DNA of 64,000 bases, from contig JAIQDT010001114.1 in assembly GCA_021521415.1 (NCBI GenBank), forward strand, positions 124,001 through 188,000, read 5' to 3'. Shown here one piece after another: positions 9,775-21,127 of this stretch. The translations under genes were made by a program, and so were the position numbers. The stretch's first letter is position 1; each line of letters opens with the position of its first letter. This DNA is from Bidens hawaiensis (lineage: Eukaryota; Streptophyta; Magnoliopsida; Asterales; Asteraceae). The notes below the pieces were generated by a model, which was given only the letters and a program-made list of their open reading frames with translations, made no database searches and had not been told where the DNA came from.

Positions 9775-12256
9775 TTGCCGACTGGACAAATCGATGGGTT
9801 CGAAGAGCTATTGGAGAAGTTCCAGGCTCACTTTGTACAGCAGCGCAGACACACGCGCGACCCTGATGACATCATGCACTGCGTGCGCAGGAATGATGAA
9901 ACCATTGAAGACTACATAACCCGTTTCAATCAGGAATCTCTTGCAATTGGAGGTATCACTGAGCAACTCTTGCGCGTGGCCTTTATACAAGGTGCGCGCA
10001 GTGATCAACTCCGTAGAGCTCTCGTGAGCAGAGATGGCATGCCAACCACTTGGGCTAAGCTTATGGAAGCATCGCGAGTCTTCGCGCGAAATGAAAAACA
10101 AATTGCCCAAGATAGAGCAAGAGACAGAGGGCATCAAACAGAAGCACCACGCAACAATGAAAGGAGGGGCAAACAAAACTCCGTATGGTCCAGGTTGCAA
10201 CAAACCAGCTATTCTCCCGCAGAAAAGCAAGCGCAACCAAGTTCACCCCAGCCCCAAAAAGACATTCGTAATCGCGGAGAGGGTGACAAGAGGGAAGGCG
10301 GCAGAGAGCCTAACAAACCTCTACCAAGAATATGGACTCCCCTCACTAAAACGCCTTCACAAGTGTTAAGCACAGAGAATGTCCAGTTTAAAAGCCCCAA
10401 GCCATTACTCCATAAGGGACCACCAAACAGTGGCAAGTATTGTGAGTTTCACAAGTCCACAGGGCACAACACCGATGCATGCCACCATTTGAAGGATGCG
10501 ATTGAAAGAGATGTGAAATCAGGCAAGTTGGCTCACCTGGTGAAAAACCCAAGACCAGAGAATGAACAACCAGATGGAGCCTCAGCCAGTAAAAAATTCA
10601 AAAGAATCTGTGTAGCCGAGGGAGGAAGGCAAGGGCAAAGATCGAGAAAGAGAAGCGCGCAAGTCCAAGGAGATTGGCGCGAGCAACAAGTAATCTTCCC
10701 AAGAATCAGAGGAGGCCCGTCTATCAGCAGTCCTCTAGTCATCACTACACACATTGCTCATTATGAGGTGTCAAAAGTCCTGGTGGACACCGGCAGTGAA
10801 TCAGACATCATGTATGAGCAATGTTTCAGGAAGTTGGATCCAGCAGACCAAGCAAGGCTCGAAATTGTGAATGCACCAATCTCGGGTGTCTCAAATGAAA
10901 TTATTCACCCCCTAGGTCAGATACAATTTGAACTAACTATGGGGGATGAGAAACACAAGCGAGCTGAAATTGTCAACTTCTTGGTCTTGCCCACCACTTC
11001 ATGCCATAATATGATCTTGGGTAGAGGAACGATTGCCCAATTCAACGCCATACCGTCACCAGCGCACGGCGCGTTGGGATTCCCAACACCAACAGGTGTA
11101 ACATTTGTATACCGAGATCATTTGTGCGCAGTGACAAGTATACCGCGGGAAGGGAGAATGAAACTTCCAATGGCAAACAACGCGCCAGAGGAATGGATTC
11201 TCAACCCAAAATTCCCAGAGCAAACAATCACAATTGGAGCTACGATATCAGACGACACAAGGTTGAGAATGAAAAGATTGCTCACAACGTATATGTCGGT
11301 CTTCGCGTGGCAACATTCTGATATGACTGGGGTTCCGCGACACCTGGCGCAACATTCTCTCAACACGTTCAAGTCTGTAGAGCCAATTGCTCAAAAGAAG
11401 AGAGTCATGGGGGATGAGAAGGCAAAGGCCATGAATGAGCAAGTAGAAGATCTACTGCGCGCAAATATCATCCGCCCAATACGATACCAAACATGGGTAG
11501 CCAATCCTGTGATGGTAAAGAAGAGCAACGGGTCATGGAGGATGTGCATTGATTTCAAGGACCTCAACAAAGCATGTCCAAAAGATTGTTACCCCCTCCC
11601 AAACATTGACGCGAAGGTGGACTCTGTGGCGCCATTTAAGCTCAAATGTTTCCTGGACGCCTATAAGGGCTATCACCAAATTCAAATGGCACCACAAGAT
11701 GAGGACAAGACTGCCTTCAGAACTGACAAGGGTGTTTTCTGTTACACAAAAATGCCCTTTGGTTTGAAGAATACAGGAGCCACTTACCAAAGACTCATGG
11801 ATGCGGTTTTTAACGAGCAAATTGGAAGAAACTTAGAAGTCTACGTGGATGATTTGGTGATTAAAAGCAGGGAGGAAAAACAAATGCTCAAAGACATCGA
11901 AGAAACCCTTTGGCGCCTAAAGGAAGTAAACATGAAGCTCAACCCGAGCAAATGCACATTCGGCGTAGAAGAAAGGAAATTTCTAGGTGTAATGGTCACC
12001 AAGGATGGTTTCAAGGTGAACCCAGAGAAGGTGGAGGCTATCCTTGACATGCCCTCACCATCCACCATGAAGGAAGTTCAAAATTTGAATGGTAGATTGG
12101 TATCAATTAACAGGTTCCTAGCGAACCATGCAAGCAAATCTACCCCATTCGTTAACACATTGAGAAATTGCTTAAAGAAAAGCCAATTCAAGTGGACGCC
12201 TGAGGCCGAGCAAGCTTTCAATGAGATAAAAGAATGTCTGATAAATCTGCCTGCTC
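9775..12256 (+). pseudogene. Tat gag C-terminal part, protease and reverse transcriptase
   Basis: Open in the same frame as the upstream gag piece. Residues counted from 9775: rest of the gag domain (about 1-100), a basic low-complexity linker, a zinc-binding motif CEFHKSTGHNTDAC (10441-10482), an aspartic protease with DTGSE (D338), and reverse transcriptase with MCIDFKDLNKACPKD, MPFGLKN and the catalytic YVDD at 690-693. The frame runs off into non-homologous residues after about 12254 (out-of-frame stop at 12483); the RNase H homology continues one frame over. A loss of two bases in the CTCTC-like context near 12254 would explain it. No spare start codon is used; it is one polyprotein with the piece before it. 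Confidence 0.93.
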
Positions 12257-14419
12257 ACAGCTCCACTACCTGGCGAAACTCTAACGTTGTACCTGTCAGC
12301 AGGAGAGCGCGCCATCGGCGCAGTGTTGTTGGTGGATCGCAAGGGAATCCAAACACCAATCTATTATGTAAGTCGGGTGCTGACAGATCCGGAGACGCGC
12401 TACTCCATCATGGAAAAGTTAGTTTTATCACTAACGCATGCGTCACGCAAGCTTCACAGATATTTCAATGGTCATCCTATTGAAGTCTTGACTGGTTACA
12501 ACATCCAGCAAGTCTTGCGGCGTCCCGCGCTCTCAGGAAGGCTGACAAAATGGGCGCTGGAATTAGGAGAGCACACGATCGCCTATAAGCCCCGTCCAGC
12601 AATAAAGGGACAAGTCTTAGCTGATTTCATCGCAGAAATCCCTGAAGGAAAAATTGAAGAGGCTCAGCGCGAGGTAGACCCTCCGCAAGCCAATAATGAA
12701 GAAAATGTTTGGAGATTATTCACTGATGGAGCTTCAAACAACGAAGGGTCCGGCGCAGGCCTCAAACTGGTGGATCCAGAAAGTCATGAGTATATTTACG
12801 CAATCAGGTTGGATTTCAAGAGCACCAACAATGAAGCTGAGTATGAAGCCCTGCTGGCTGGTCTGCGCATCGCGCACAAGTTCGGAGTTAAAAAGCTACA
12901 GGCTCATGTCGATTCATACTTGGTAGCAGCACAGGTCAATGGCCTTTATGATGCCAAGGAGAACACTATGCCTCTGTATTTAGAGCAGGCGAAGAAACTC
13001 ACCGAGCAATTTGAATTCTTCAGAATCATACATATTCCGCGCAGTGAAAACAAGTCTGCCGACGCGCTGAGCAAGATGGCATCAACCAGCTTCGATCACT
13101 TTGGCAAAGATGTCAGGGTGGAAGTAATGAGCAATCCGTCGGTGGGAGCGAAGTCTGTCCTTGTAATTCATACAACACCTTCATCATGGATAACTCCATT
13201 AATGGAATTCTTGAAGGAGGGAAAGGTACCGGACGATCGCGCACAGGCGAGGAAGATAAGACACAAGTCGCAGAACTACGAACTGCTTGATGGTACGTTA
13301 TATCGACGCTCTTATCTTGGACTGCTCATGAAATGCCTGGATGCCGAGGAAGCAAGCTATGTGATCAGAGAGACACACGAAGGAATCTGTGGAATACATG
13401 CTGGCCCGCGCATGGTGGTTGCCAAGGCAATGAACGCAGGTTACTATTGGCCAGGCATGTACTTGGACGCGTTAAAAGAGATCCAAAAATGCAAAGCGTG
13501 TCAGAGCTATGCGCCAAACACCATGCGGCCAAAGAACAACCTGATTCCAGTGACCTCCGCATGGCCTTTCCACAAATGGGCAGTCGATATTGTGGGTCCC
13601 TTACCACAAGCGCAAGGGCGAGTAAAGTTTTTGGTAGTGGCAGTAGACTATTTCACAAAATGGGTTGAAGCCAAGCCACTAGCAAAAATCAAGCCCGAGG
13701 CAATGAAGCAATTTATTTGGAGCCACATCATATGCCGTTTTGGCCTGCCAATGGAAATTGTGAGTGACAATGGCAAACAATTCACTGACAGGAAGATATC
13801 CAGCTGGCTCAAGGAATTGCGCATCAACCAAATCTTCACTTCAGTATACCACCCTCAGGGGAATAGCCAAGTGGAGCGCGCGAACCAAAGCTTGCTGAAT
13901 GGGCTGAAGAAAAGGTTGGAGGGAGAATCCCATTCATGGGTCGAGGAGCTACCTAATGTCCTGTGGGCGCACAGGACATTAAGCAAAACCAGCAATGGCG
14001 AATCCCCGTTCAGCCTAACCTATGGAACGGAGGCTATGATTCCAGCAGAGATTGGATGCCCATCCCATAGAGTGCTCATGATGAATAAGATGGATAACGA
14101 GCGCGAAAGGAGGTTGGATCTCAACTTACTTGAAGGGCGCAGAGAGGCGGCTATCATCAGTGAAGCCAAATACAAGAAAAAACTAGAAAAATATTACAAT
14201 CAGCGCGTGAAAGAATGCCACTTCAAGAAGGATGATTTTGTCCTTCGGAACAATGAAGCTAGCCGCGCAATACCTCCGGGAAAAATGTCCCCCAACTGGG
14301 AGGGACCTTATCAAGTCTCGGAAGAATTGGGAAAAGGCGCATACGCTTTAAAAGATTTGAATGGAAAGAAGATCCCGCGCACATGGAACGCAGCGCAGCT
14401 TAGAAAATGTTTCATGTAA
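12257..14419 (+). pseudogene. Tat RNase H, archaeal-type RNase H and integrase
   Basis: Continuation of pol after the frameshift. Residues counted from 12287: gypsy RNase H end (about 1-110), a second RNase H starting WRLFTDGASNNEGSGAG (about 140-265) with NEAEYEALLAGL, then integrase: zinc domain with HEGICGIH and CKACQSYAP (about 365-405), catalytic core D434, D494 and E530 (35 residues between the last two), and C-terminal domain ending near QLRKCFM with TAA at 14417. No chromodomain. The 710-residue stretch has no internal stop. The second RNase H marks the Tat lineage. Without the upstream frame it would not be made as part of a normal polyprotein. Confidence 0.93.
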
Positions 14420-15230
14420 AAATTGTCAAGTATGTAATCAAGACTTTTTAAGCCATTATGAATAATGATACGCGCTATCATCTCTTAATATGTGTTCTAT
14501 TACCTTTTGCATACATGTTTCACACTTCCCTTTATTAATTTTGAGCAATATGACAACATTGTATTGACATCAAAACTAAAAATAAAACGAAGTAAAACAT
14601 ACATGTGCGAGCTTCAAGCTCAAACGCGTTAACGAGTTTTAGCTCTAAAACGTCAGGGCCTTAGCCCAATAATAAGAGCCTTAGCTCAGAGCCTTAGCCC
14701 AATAATACGAGCCTTAGCTCAAATTACTCACATCCATCCTACATGCTGCGCAGCTAGACCATAAAAATACCTAAGCACAGCTAAGGCAAAGCACATGCCA
14801 AAACATAGTTGTTAAGGTCTCAGGTCGAGGTCGCGCATGGGATTGTAATGGATATCAGAGTAGCACATACTGACACGTAAAGGCTAAAAAACTCAATTCA
14901 TAATTCCCTATAATAAATGCGCGATAACGTCGCGCAAAAGAGGAATAATGAAATGCCAAGGCACGTGTCAGCATATTCAGAATATTGCAGAATAACTTGA
15001 AATATGACAGGGATTAAGTAAAATAATTTCCTCACAACCTTGTTCAAGTTTCAATGTGCAAGCATATCTTATATTCAACAAGCATACACATGCAACATAA
15101 AGAGATGAATTGGGAATGCGCAAGATGCGAATAAGGGAAAAACAAAATTTCATTCCAAAACATAGAAGTTTACAAATTTACAAAATGATGAGATACAAAC
15201 TACAAATAAAAAAAAAACATGAAGGGCTTC
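14420..15230. other. Non-coding region between pol and the antisense gene
   Basis: About 0.8 kb with no ORF. At 14640-14725 short repeats of GAGCCTTAGC and CCAATAAT alternate. The antisense gene's transcript should terminate here; I saw no clear minus-strand polyadenylation signal. Confidence 0.5.
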
Positions 15231-18200
15231 TCAAGTCTCTATATCAACATCAGCCTCTTCATCGCCCTCATCATTACCTCCCTCAGCATCTGGCGCAGCC
15301 CGCTCCTCGTCATCTCCAAACTTACCATAGTCAAGCTGTTCGTCTTGAATGGAGTCGTCTTCTATCACGATAGTGTCAGGAGCGGGTCCTTTGGTCACGC
15401 CAGAGCCGCTAGCAGAGGCAGCATTGCCCGTGCCATCATCGCTGCCACCAGCCCCTTCACATTCGTCAAGTAATTTCTTTAACGCGCCGAGATCGGGCTG
15501 GTCAGCAAGCGCGGCTATCTGCAAGTCACAAGGAAAAGTATGAGTACAAAAGACTAGGAAAATAAGTCAAGGTAAACTCATTAAGGTTAAAATACCTGCT
15601 CAAGGATGGGAATCGGAGTATTCAAATACTTCTCCCCCACCTCGGCCATGTCAGCGCAGACAACGTCGAGCTGATAAGGGTAGTCGGATGGGTTCTTCTT
15701 CAGCATGCTATATTCATAGCCATCCTTAAACCCTTCAGCCCGACCCACCAAGCGCGACGCAGCGTTGCAATCCATCACAAGGGTCTGAAACTCGTCTGAG
15801 TATTTCATCGCGTAAGCGCAACGAGTCACACCCTGTGAAACTAGCCATTGGCGATCCTGCGCGAGGGAAGAAATAGACGTCTCAAGAGCAGGAATCTGAG
15901 AGTTTAACAACTCAACAGTTTCCTTGGTCTGTTTTAGCTCTTCTCTGTCGGACGCTGCTGCCGCCAAGGCCTCATTCCTCTCCGCTCGCGCAGCATCGAG
16001 CTCTTCGCTGTTAGACGCTGCTGCCGCCAGGGCTTCATCCTTTTCTGCCCGCGCAGCTTCGAGCTCTTTCTTCAGGCGCACAACCTCACTCTCTAATAAA
16101 GATTTGTCAGTGATAGCCTGCACAAGAGCTTGATCACGCGCCTCTGCCTCTAACTCCAAATCACGCGCTCGCCGCGCGTACCTGGCCGCATCCGCCTCTG
16201 CCGCCTGCAGCTTCTCCCGCGCAGCCTGCAGCTCATGCCCGCGCTTCACAAAGGCAGCGTTGGCACTTGCTCGGTTCTCGCTAAGTTCTGCTTGGAGTTT
16301 CTCAGCTCTCTCTCGAGCGTCAGAAAGATTCCAAGCAGAAACCTTAGCCTCTTGCTTGGCCTCCACAAGAGCATCACGTACTTTTTTATAATCATTGCGA
16401 AGCTCTTGGGAGGCAGCAAAGAACGCAGACCCAGCAAAAAGATGGTCGTTGAGCAAGTCCACGCGGGCGCGGTCCTCCTGAAACCTCCTTTCAGCCGGAG
16501 GCACAGAGTGAGCCCAGAAGTCTTCACACACACCCATGGACTGAAATGAGCTATCCTCAGTAATATTCCATCTCGGGTGGTATATGTGATCGGCTTCCTG
16601 CAAACACAAAGCAACGTTCTAGTCATCTAAACACTAATATGGAAGTCCGCACAGCGGAGCAAAACGAACTTATACCTGCGGAGAGCAAGCAGAAAAGTCA
16701 GCCCCAGCCCCACGAGAAGGCTGCGCCACGAAATCTCGTGGCGCTACAGGGCTTGCGCGGCCGCCATCGGAGTCTTCAAAATTGACCTCCTCATCATCCT
16801 CTGTAACAGGTCTTTTCTCCTGCGACTTGGAAAAATCAAAACCAGTCTCGCGAGGAGGGCTGCGCGCAGGAGGAGGTGAGGGAGGTCTCGACGCCGCTAG
16901 ATCAGCGCGTAAAATAGTCTCCTGCTCCTTAGTAATCCCAATGAGAGGTGATTCAGTGCTTGTCGGAGCAGGAGCAGAACTAACGGCGCCGGCGCCGGCG
17001 CCGGCGCCAGCAGTGCCGCCAGCAGCTTGCGTGCCAGCTATAATTCCTATGAAAAAACCAACAAGGAGAAATGATTCATGACTTGATCCAAAGGAAAAAA
17101 TCAGAAAATCAAAGCGCAATGAATACCTTGGCGCACCGCCGTCCGCGAATTGAGCATCGCCATGAAGTCCATTTTCCCCCTCTTCGAGGGTAAAACATGG
17201 GACTTCAAAGCAACCTTCGGTGCAGCCTCGGTACCTTGCTGCGCCTGAGGTTGAGCCACCAAGGTCGCCGGCTCTACAAACATTTGAGTGAGCAAAGATT
17301 CATTAATAAATCTATCGGAATCACGCTCATAAAACCACAAAATATAAACAAAGTATACCTGTTGGAGAAGAGGAAACAGCAGGCGCAGCGCCGCTTCCCT
17401 TGTCCGCCGCGCGAAGAGATGAGGTGGCGGCACCGTACCTCGTGTGGACAGGAGGACTGCCCACACCTCGAGGCAAGGAAGACGAGGAAAACTTGAAGGT
17501 AAACCCCTTGGTTTTCTCAAGTCCCTTCGCTTGAGTAGGAGGATCCTGAGCAACAGGGGCATCATTTTTCTTCTGTTTTTTACTGGCCCCTGCGCCAGTT
17601 TTGCCTTTAGCTTTGCGCTTGAGTTGTGGCGCCTCAGCTTCTTCCTCCACCTCCTCTTCTGCGAGCTCCAGCTCATAGTTCTCGAGCGCATCTACAATAC
17701 GTGCAACAGAAATGTTAACCAAATTTGGTATTCTAAAGGCATAAGCATAAGTACAAAGGCTTACCAGGCGCATCGCTGTCAAAGCAAAATCCCAAATCAA
17801 CAGGGATGAACATATCAGCGAAGCGATCGGGGAAAGCAACTTTCCCAGCGCCCAGCGCGACAGAGCCACCCTCCATATGCTCATCATAGGCGACGTGGAC
17901 GTATTCCTTGCTGACTGCATAATACAAGACAAATGATATCAGTAAAACGAATTATATTCGCGCAGAAATAATGCAATGAGCTAATAACTCATCTAAGCCA
18001 TCAACCTGAATGACAGGCTCAGTCGCGCTGTCGGTCCACCTCTTGCTCATACCAACCCCCACCAGCGCCTCCTCGCAAATATTCTTGGCGGGGGATGGTT
18101 CAGCAATTAACTTGTTAACCCACGTGCCCGTGGGGTTCTTAAGAACATTCTCATCCGCGGGCGCAGAAGTGATCGCACGCATGGTCATACGGATGTGAAT

Positions 18201-18803
18201 CACACCAGCCTTAATATAAAAAAATTTCTCAGACCAGTCATGAAGGCTTTTGAAGGAAACAGTGCAGCACTTAACCTTCTGACTGCGAGGTATGAATGAG
18301 AACCAAGAATCTTGGATTTTTGGCTTGTAAAAATATTGAAAGCGCCGAGGGGTGGGCTCCTCGCGCTGAGCTTTGCACATGAACTCAAAATGAGTCATGC
18401 GCACTAGTCCACAAGGATGGACTTGGGATATGTGAATCCCATAAAACTGAAGCAGCGCACCCATGAACCTTGTCATTGGGAGACGAAGGTTACAGTGAGT
18501 GAAAAAGTGACAGTATAAGGAGATATAGCCGGTGGGCGGATCTGCCGCCGTTTGCCCGGCCGCCTGGAGCAGACAGCCGTACTCAGGGAGAAAACCCTGA
18601 GAGGCGATGAGACTGTCGAAATCAGACTGTTTCAGTTTGCAGGGAATCTCATCCCATCTCTTCACTGTTTTGCCCTTCCCCACCTCCTCCGACGAGGCCT
18701 CGGCAGCCCGTTTTCCCTTGCCGGTCTTCTTCAAAGTGGACATGACTAATGATTTTACACGGCGTTTGCTGGGGGAGATTGTGGTGTCTGGGTTATCAGA
18801 CAT
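15231..18803 (-). CDS. Seven-exon antisense gene carried by the Tat element (Transposase_28-like N-terminus, coiled-coil C-terminus)
   Basis: Minus-strand exons: 18803-17989, 17910-17765, 17691-17359, 17273-17127, 17046-16676, 16597-15596, 15518-15231. All six introns are GT-AG, 73-85 bp, and phases join without a stop; 3102 coding bases give 1033 residues. Start MSDNPDTT at 18803 is chosen (a Met five codons upstream is possible). The N-terminal domain has YCHFFTHCNLRLPMTRFMGA and QVHPCGLVRMTHFEFMCKAQ, resembling the plant 'putative gypsy type transposon' domain (PF04195, from memory). A basic KRKAKGKTGAGASKKQKK patch could be nuclear. Exon 5 is Pro/Gly/Ala-rich. Exon 6 forms a long coiled coil with a 26-residue repeat (EALAAAAS twice). 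The tail is acidic. Antisense ORFs are known in Tat elements; function unknown. Unlike gag-pol this gene is intact. Confidence 0.85.
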
Positions 18804-18944
18804 ACAACTGTGAATCAAACAGCGGTTACTTCAAGAATGGAAATCTGGAAGCAAAAACAGGCTCTTAATCGGAATGAAAATGGAAGGAAAGAAAAAGCTC
18901 TGAAATAACAATGAAGATGAAGAATAGCAACTCAAAAGGCTTGC

Positions 18945-18951
18945 TTTTATA
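18945..18951 (-). promoter_or_regulatory. TATA box for the antisense gene
   Basis: CCTATAAAAGC on the minus strand, 142 bp upstream of the ATG at 18803. It lies inside the element, 354 bp before the 3' LTR, so the antisense gene appears to have its own promoter rather than using an LTR. Start of transcription would be near 18915. Confidence 0.65.
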
Positions 18952-19291
18952 GGCCCAGTAGAGAGAAAGAAACAGGTACTGATCAGAGTTCACGCGCCCC
19001 CACTTGCAGGTGCAGGCCAACACGAGCGCGACACGTGTTCCTGACACTGTGTGAGGAGACATGAAAGGCAACTGTAGCACCTCGAGCACACGAAAAGTCT
19101 GACACATGTCTCCATCTCTGACGCATGTCAGCACCAACCAACCACGTACATGGACGATTCATTTCAACCAAAAGGATAGAATTTCGCGCAACGATGAGAA
19201 ATAAAAAAGAAAAGACAAACCCTATTAAAAGAGCAAACTATTAAGTCTAATATCTATCTTACCTCGCTCGCGCGAGACAAGACACACATTA

Positions 19292-19304
19292 GACTGGGGG
19301 GGCT
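19292..19304 (+). other. Polypurine tract of the Tat element
   Basis: GACTGGGGGGGCT immediately before the TG of the 3' LTR; seven G in a row prime plus-strand synthesis in such elements. Confidence 0.75.
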
Positions 19305-19404
19305 TGAAGAGGTATGCACCCGCCTTAACATCGAGTGGGGCGGGTCAACCCACAAGATATAGACAAGAGGCTTGAAATCAAGATGTCATGAAGGCACAAA
19401 GCCA

Positions 19405-19735
19405 AAACCTATGCGCATGGCGCATATCACATATGCTTCACGCATATCACATATGCTCACACATCACATATGCTCACGCGTATCACATGCTCACGCACCA
19501 TATATGCTCACGCATATCACATCTGCGCGTGGCGCATCTGCGCGTGGTGCATATCACATATGCTCACGCATCATATATGCTCACGCATATCACATCTGCG
19601 CGTGGCGCATATCACATATGCTCACGCATATTACATATGCTTGCGCATGAAACATCTGCGCATGAAACATCTGCGCGTGAGAATAAAGAGAAGACCTCGC
19701 GCATCCTCAGGATAGGCGCATATCACACATGCACA
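19405..19735 (+). repeat. Minisatellite in U3 of the Tat 3' LTR
   Basis: More than ten degenerate copies of an approximately 20-bp unit of the type CGCATATCACATATGCTCA, with a GCGCGTGGCGCAT variant between. It contains the palindromes CATATG and GCGC. Its place upstream of the TATA box suggests enhancer repeats. It yields open frames in three phases, which are artefacts. Confidence 0.8.
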
Positions 19736-20044
19736 TAATCAACCTCGTCCTTATCCAAATCAGGATAAGGACAACCCTGATTGTGCTCATCAGACAACCT
19801 TCCAGAAGGTATCCTTTAAGGAATAAAGAATATGCTGATGTTGACAGCTGCCAATGAAAGGTGGACAACTCAACAAAACCCATGTGCTACCACGTGATTG
19901 CACATGGGTCAGGTGAAATACCTTGGTCAGAGAATAATCAATGAAAAAGCACCAGGTGTCCTAAGGACACGTGGCGCGAAGCAATAGGAGGAGGCCAAAA
20001 AGGCCCTAATGGGATCTGAGTCCAATCATTGGAAACCCTAACAC

Positions 20045-20052
20045 TATAAATA
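20045..20052 (+). promoter_or_regulatory. TATA box of the Tat 3' LTR
   Basis: TATAAATA, 740 bp into the LTR. Being in the 3' copy it would drive transcription outward into 20330 and beyond, toward the gene remnant at 20482. Confidence 0.65.
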
Positions 20053-20326
20053 CCACACCACCTCCACAAGGGGAGGTAAGCAAGAAAATACACTCTAAAT
20101 CCTTACTCACTCTCAGATTATTATTATCTTCTCCTACAATCTCTTATTCTCACACCGGAGGGTTACCCCAAAGAGGACCCCTCTGTCCCTTTCTGAGGGG
20201 TAAGTTCACGGTGCTGCTCGTTTTGTAGGTGGAAGAATTCATACTCCGGAGAACCATCGGTGATATAGCATACTCATACCCTAGGAAAGTTGATCGTCTA
20301 CCAGTGAGCCGATCCACGTTTCTTCA

Positions 20327-20331
20327 GACAT
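20327..20331. repeat. Target site duplication, right
   Basis: GACAT, identical to 8724-8728. Confidence 0.9.
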
Positions 20332-20481
20332 AAAAGACTTCTAACTAAGATATGATTTCTTAAGATAAAAGCATAGACATATTCTGCATTCACAGAGAGT
20401 TTTGAATGATGCGTAGGCATGTGTACGTCTTCCAAATTTGTAACTAAGATTATTAATTTTGATTATTGGTGATATATACAG

Positions 20482-21127
20482 AGTTTCTCGATTCGATGTT
20501 TGATGCACTAAAGATACCTGAGCCAGAGTTCATTGATCATACTGGATTTCTTTACATGTCAATTTGCAGATTTACTTGCTAAGGTATGCTGCTTTGCTTA
20601 TGTTTTAAGTTTTTCTTTTTTGTAATTAGCAAGTTTCCATAATTTTATTTACATGAGTCATGGTTTTTCATTTTTTATTGGTGTGGCAGATCTTTACTGT
20701 ACCAAACACTCCAATGAATGTTAATAATTCAAAATTGAAAAATTGATATGAATACTCATACAATATCATATACAGGAGATCAGATTTAAGACCTTTATTG
20801 GATATTGTGGAGCAGCCTTCGGGAGTGTAGGTGGTGGGATATTTGTGGCATACTTACCCTCATTACAAAACGTAAGAATTAACATTTTCCAACATTTCTC
20901 ATTTAATTTACTAAGATAAATGACATGTTTTGTTTTTAAAGTTTTTTTTATACTTCTGTTACTTATTCTTTTTAAAGTTATCACTTGCAAAATCAAACAA
21001 AAACACCAACAATAAGGAAATCAATTATCTTGCGTTGCCGTTAATCCAGCATATCAAAGTAACCCAAGTTCCTTCAGGTATTACGGGTCTTAGTTGGGTT
21101 TGGCATGAACGCGGAACACCTTTGTAG
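20482..21127 (+). pseudogene. 3' exons of an unrecognised host gene
   Basis: Three exon-like blocks with GT-AG borders: 20482-20583 (FLDSMFDALKIPEPEFIDHT...), 20776-20871 (EIRFKTFIGYCGAAFGSVGG...) and 20978-21127, which ends LSWVWHERGTPL and TAG at 21125. The second and third join in phase 0. In the only open frame of the first block a TAA falls one base before its donor, so this copy may be broken. The Gly-rich, hydrophobic second block could be membrane-associated. I do not recognise the family. The Tat element sits 155 bp upstream and may have separated it from its 5' exons, though I found none left of 8724. Confidence 0.4.

Larger units (their letters stand above)
8729..20326 (+). mobile_element. 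Ty3/gypsy LTR retrotransposon, Tat lineage, with antisense gene
   Basis: An 11.6-kb element flanked by GACAT on both sides (8724-8728 and 20327-20331). Its termini are TGAAGAG and TTCTTCA. Order on the plus strand: truncated 5' LTR, PBS, gag, protease, RT, RNase H, second (archaeal-type) RNase H, integrase, a long 3' region with an antisense gene, polypurine tract, 3' LTR. The double RNase H with no chromodomain is the hallmark of the Tat/Retand/Ogre group. Gag-pol carries a stop (9763) and a frameshift (about 12254). GCGC motifs are very frequent compared with the flanks. Confidence 0.93.
19305..20326 (+). repeat. 3' LTR of the Tat element (full length)
   Basis: 1022 bp from TGAAGAGGTATGCACCCG to TTCTTCA, followed by GACAT. 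TATA box TATAAATA at 20045-20052. The last 128 bp match the 5' LTR with a few changes (for example CCCTAGG versus CCCGAGG and CCACGTT versus CCACATT). Confidence 0.92.

Noticed and set aside
12250..12290. Programmed frameshift between RT and RNase H of the Tat element
   Set aside because: No slippery heptamer is visible and the shift lies inside a conserved domain, so a two-base loss is simpler.
15924..16549. Plus-strand ORFs inside the antisense gene
   Set aside because: Ser/Ala-rich mirror frames of the coiled-coil exon; splice sites and phase support only the minus strand.
19372..19738. Three overlapping ORFs of His/Ser/Tyr-rich repeats
   Set aside because: They arise because a 20-bp repeat stays open in every phase; the region is LTR U3 upstream of the TATA box.
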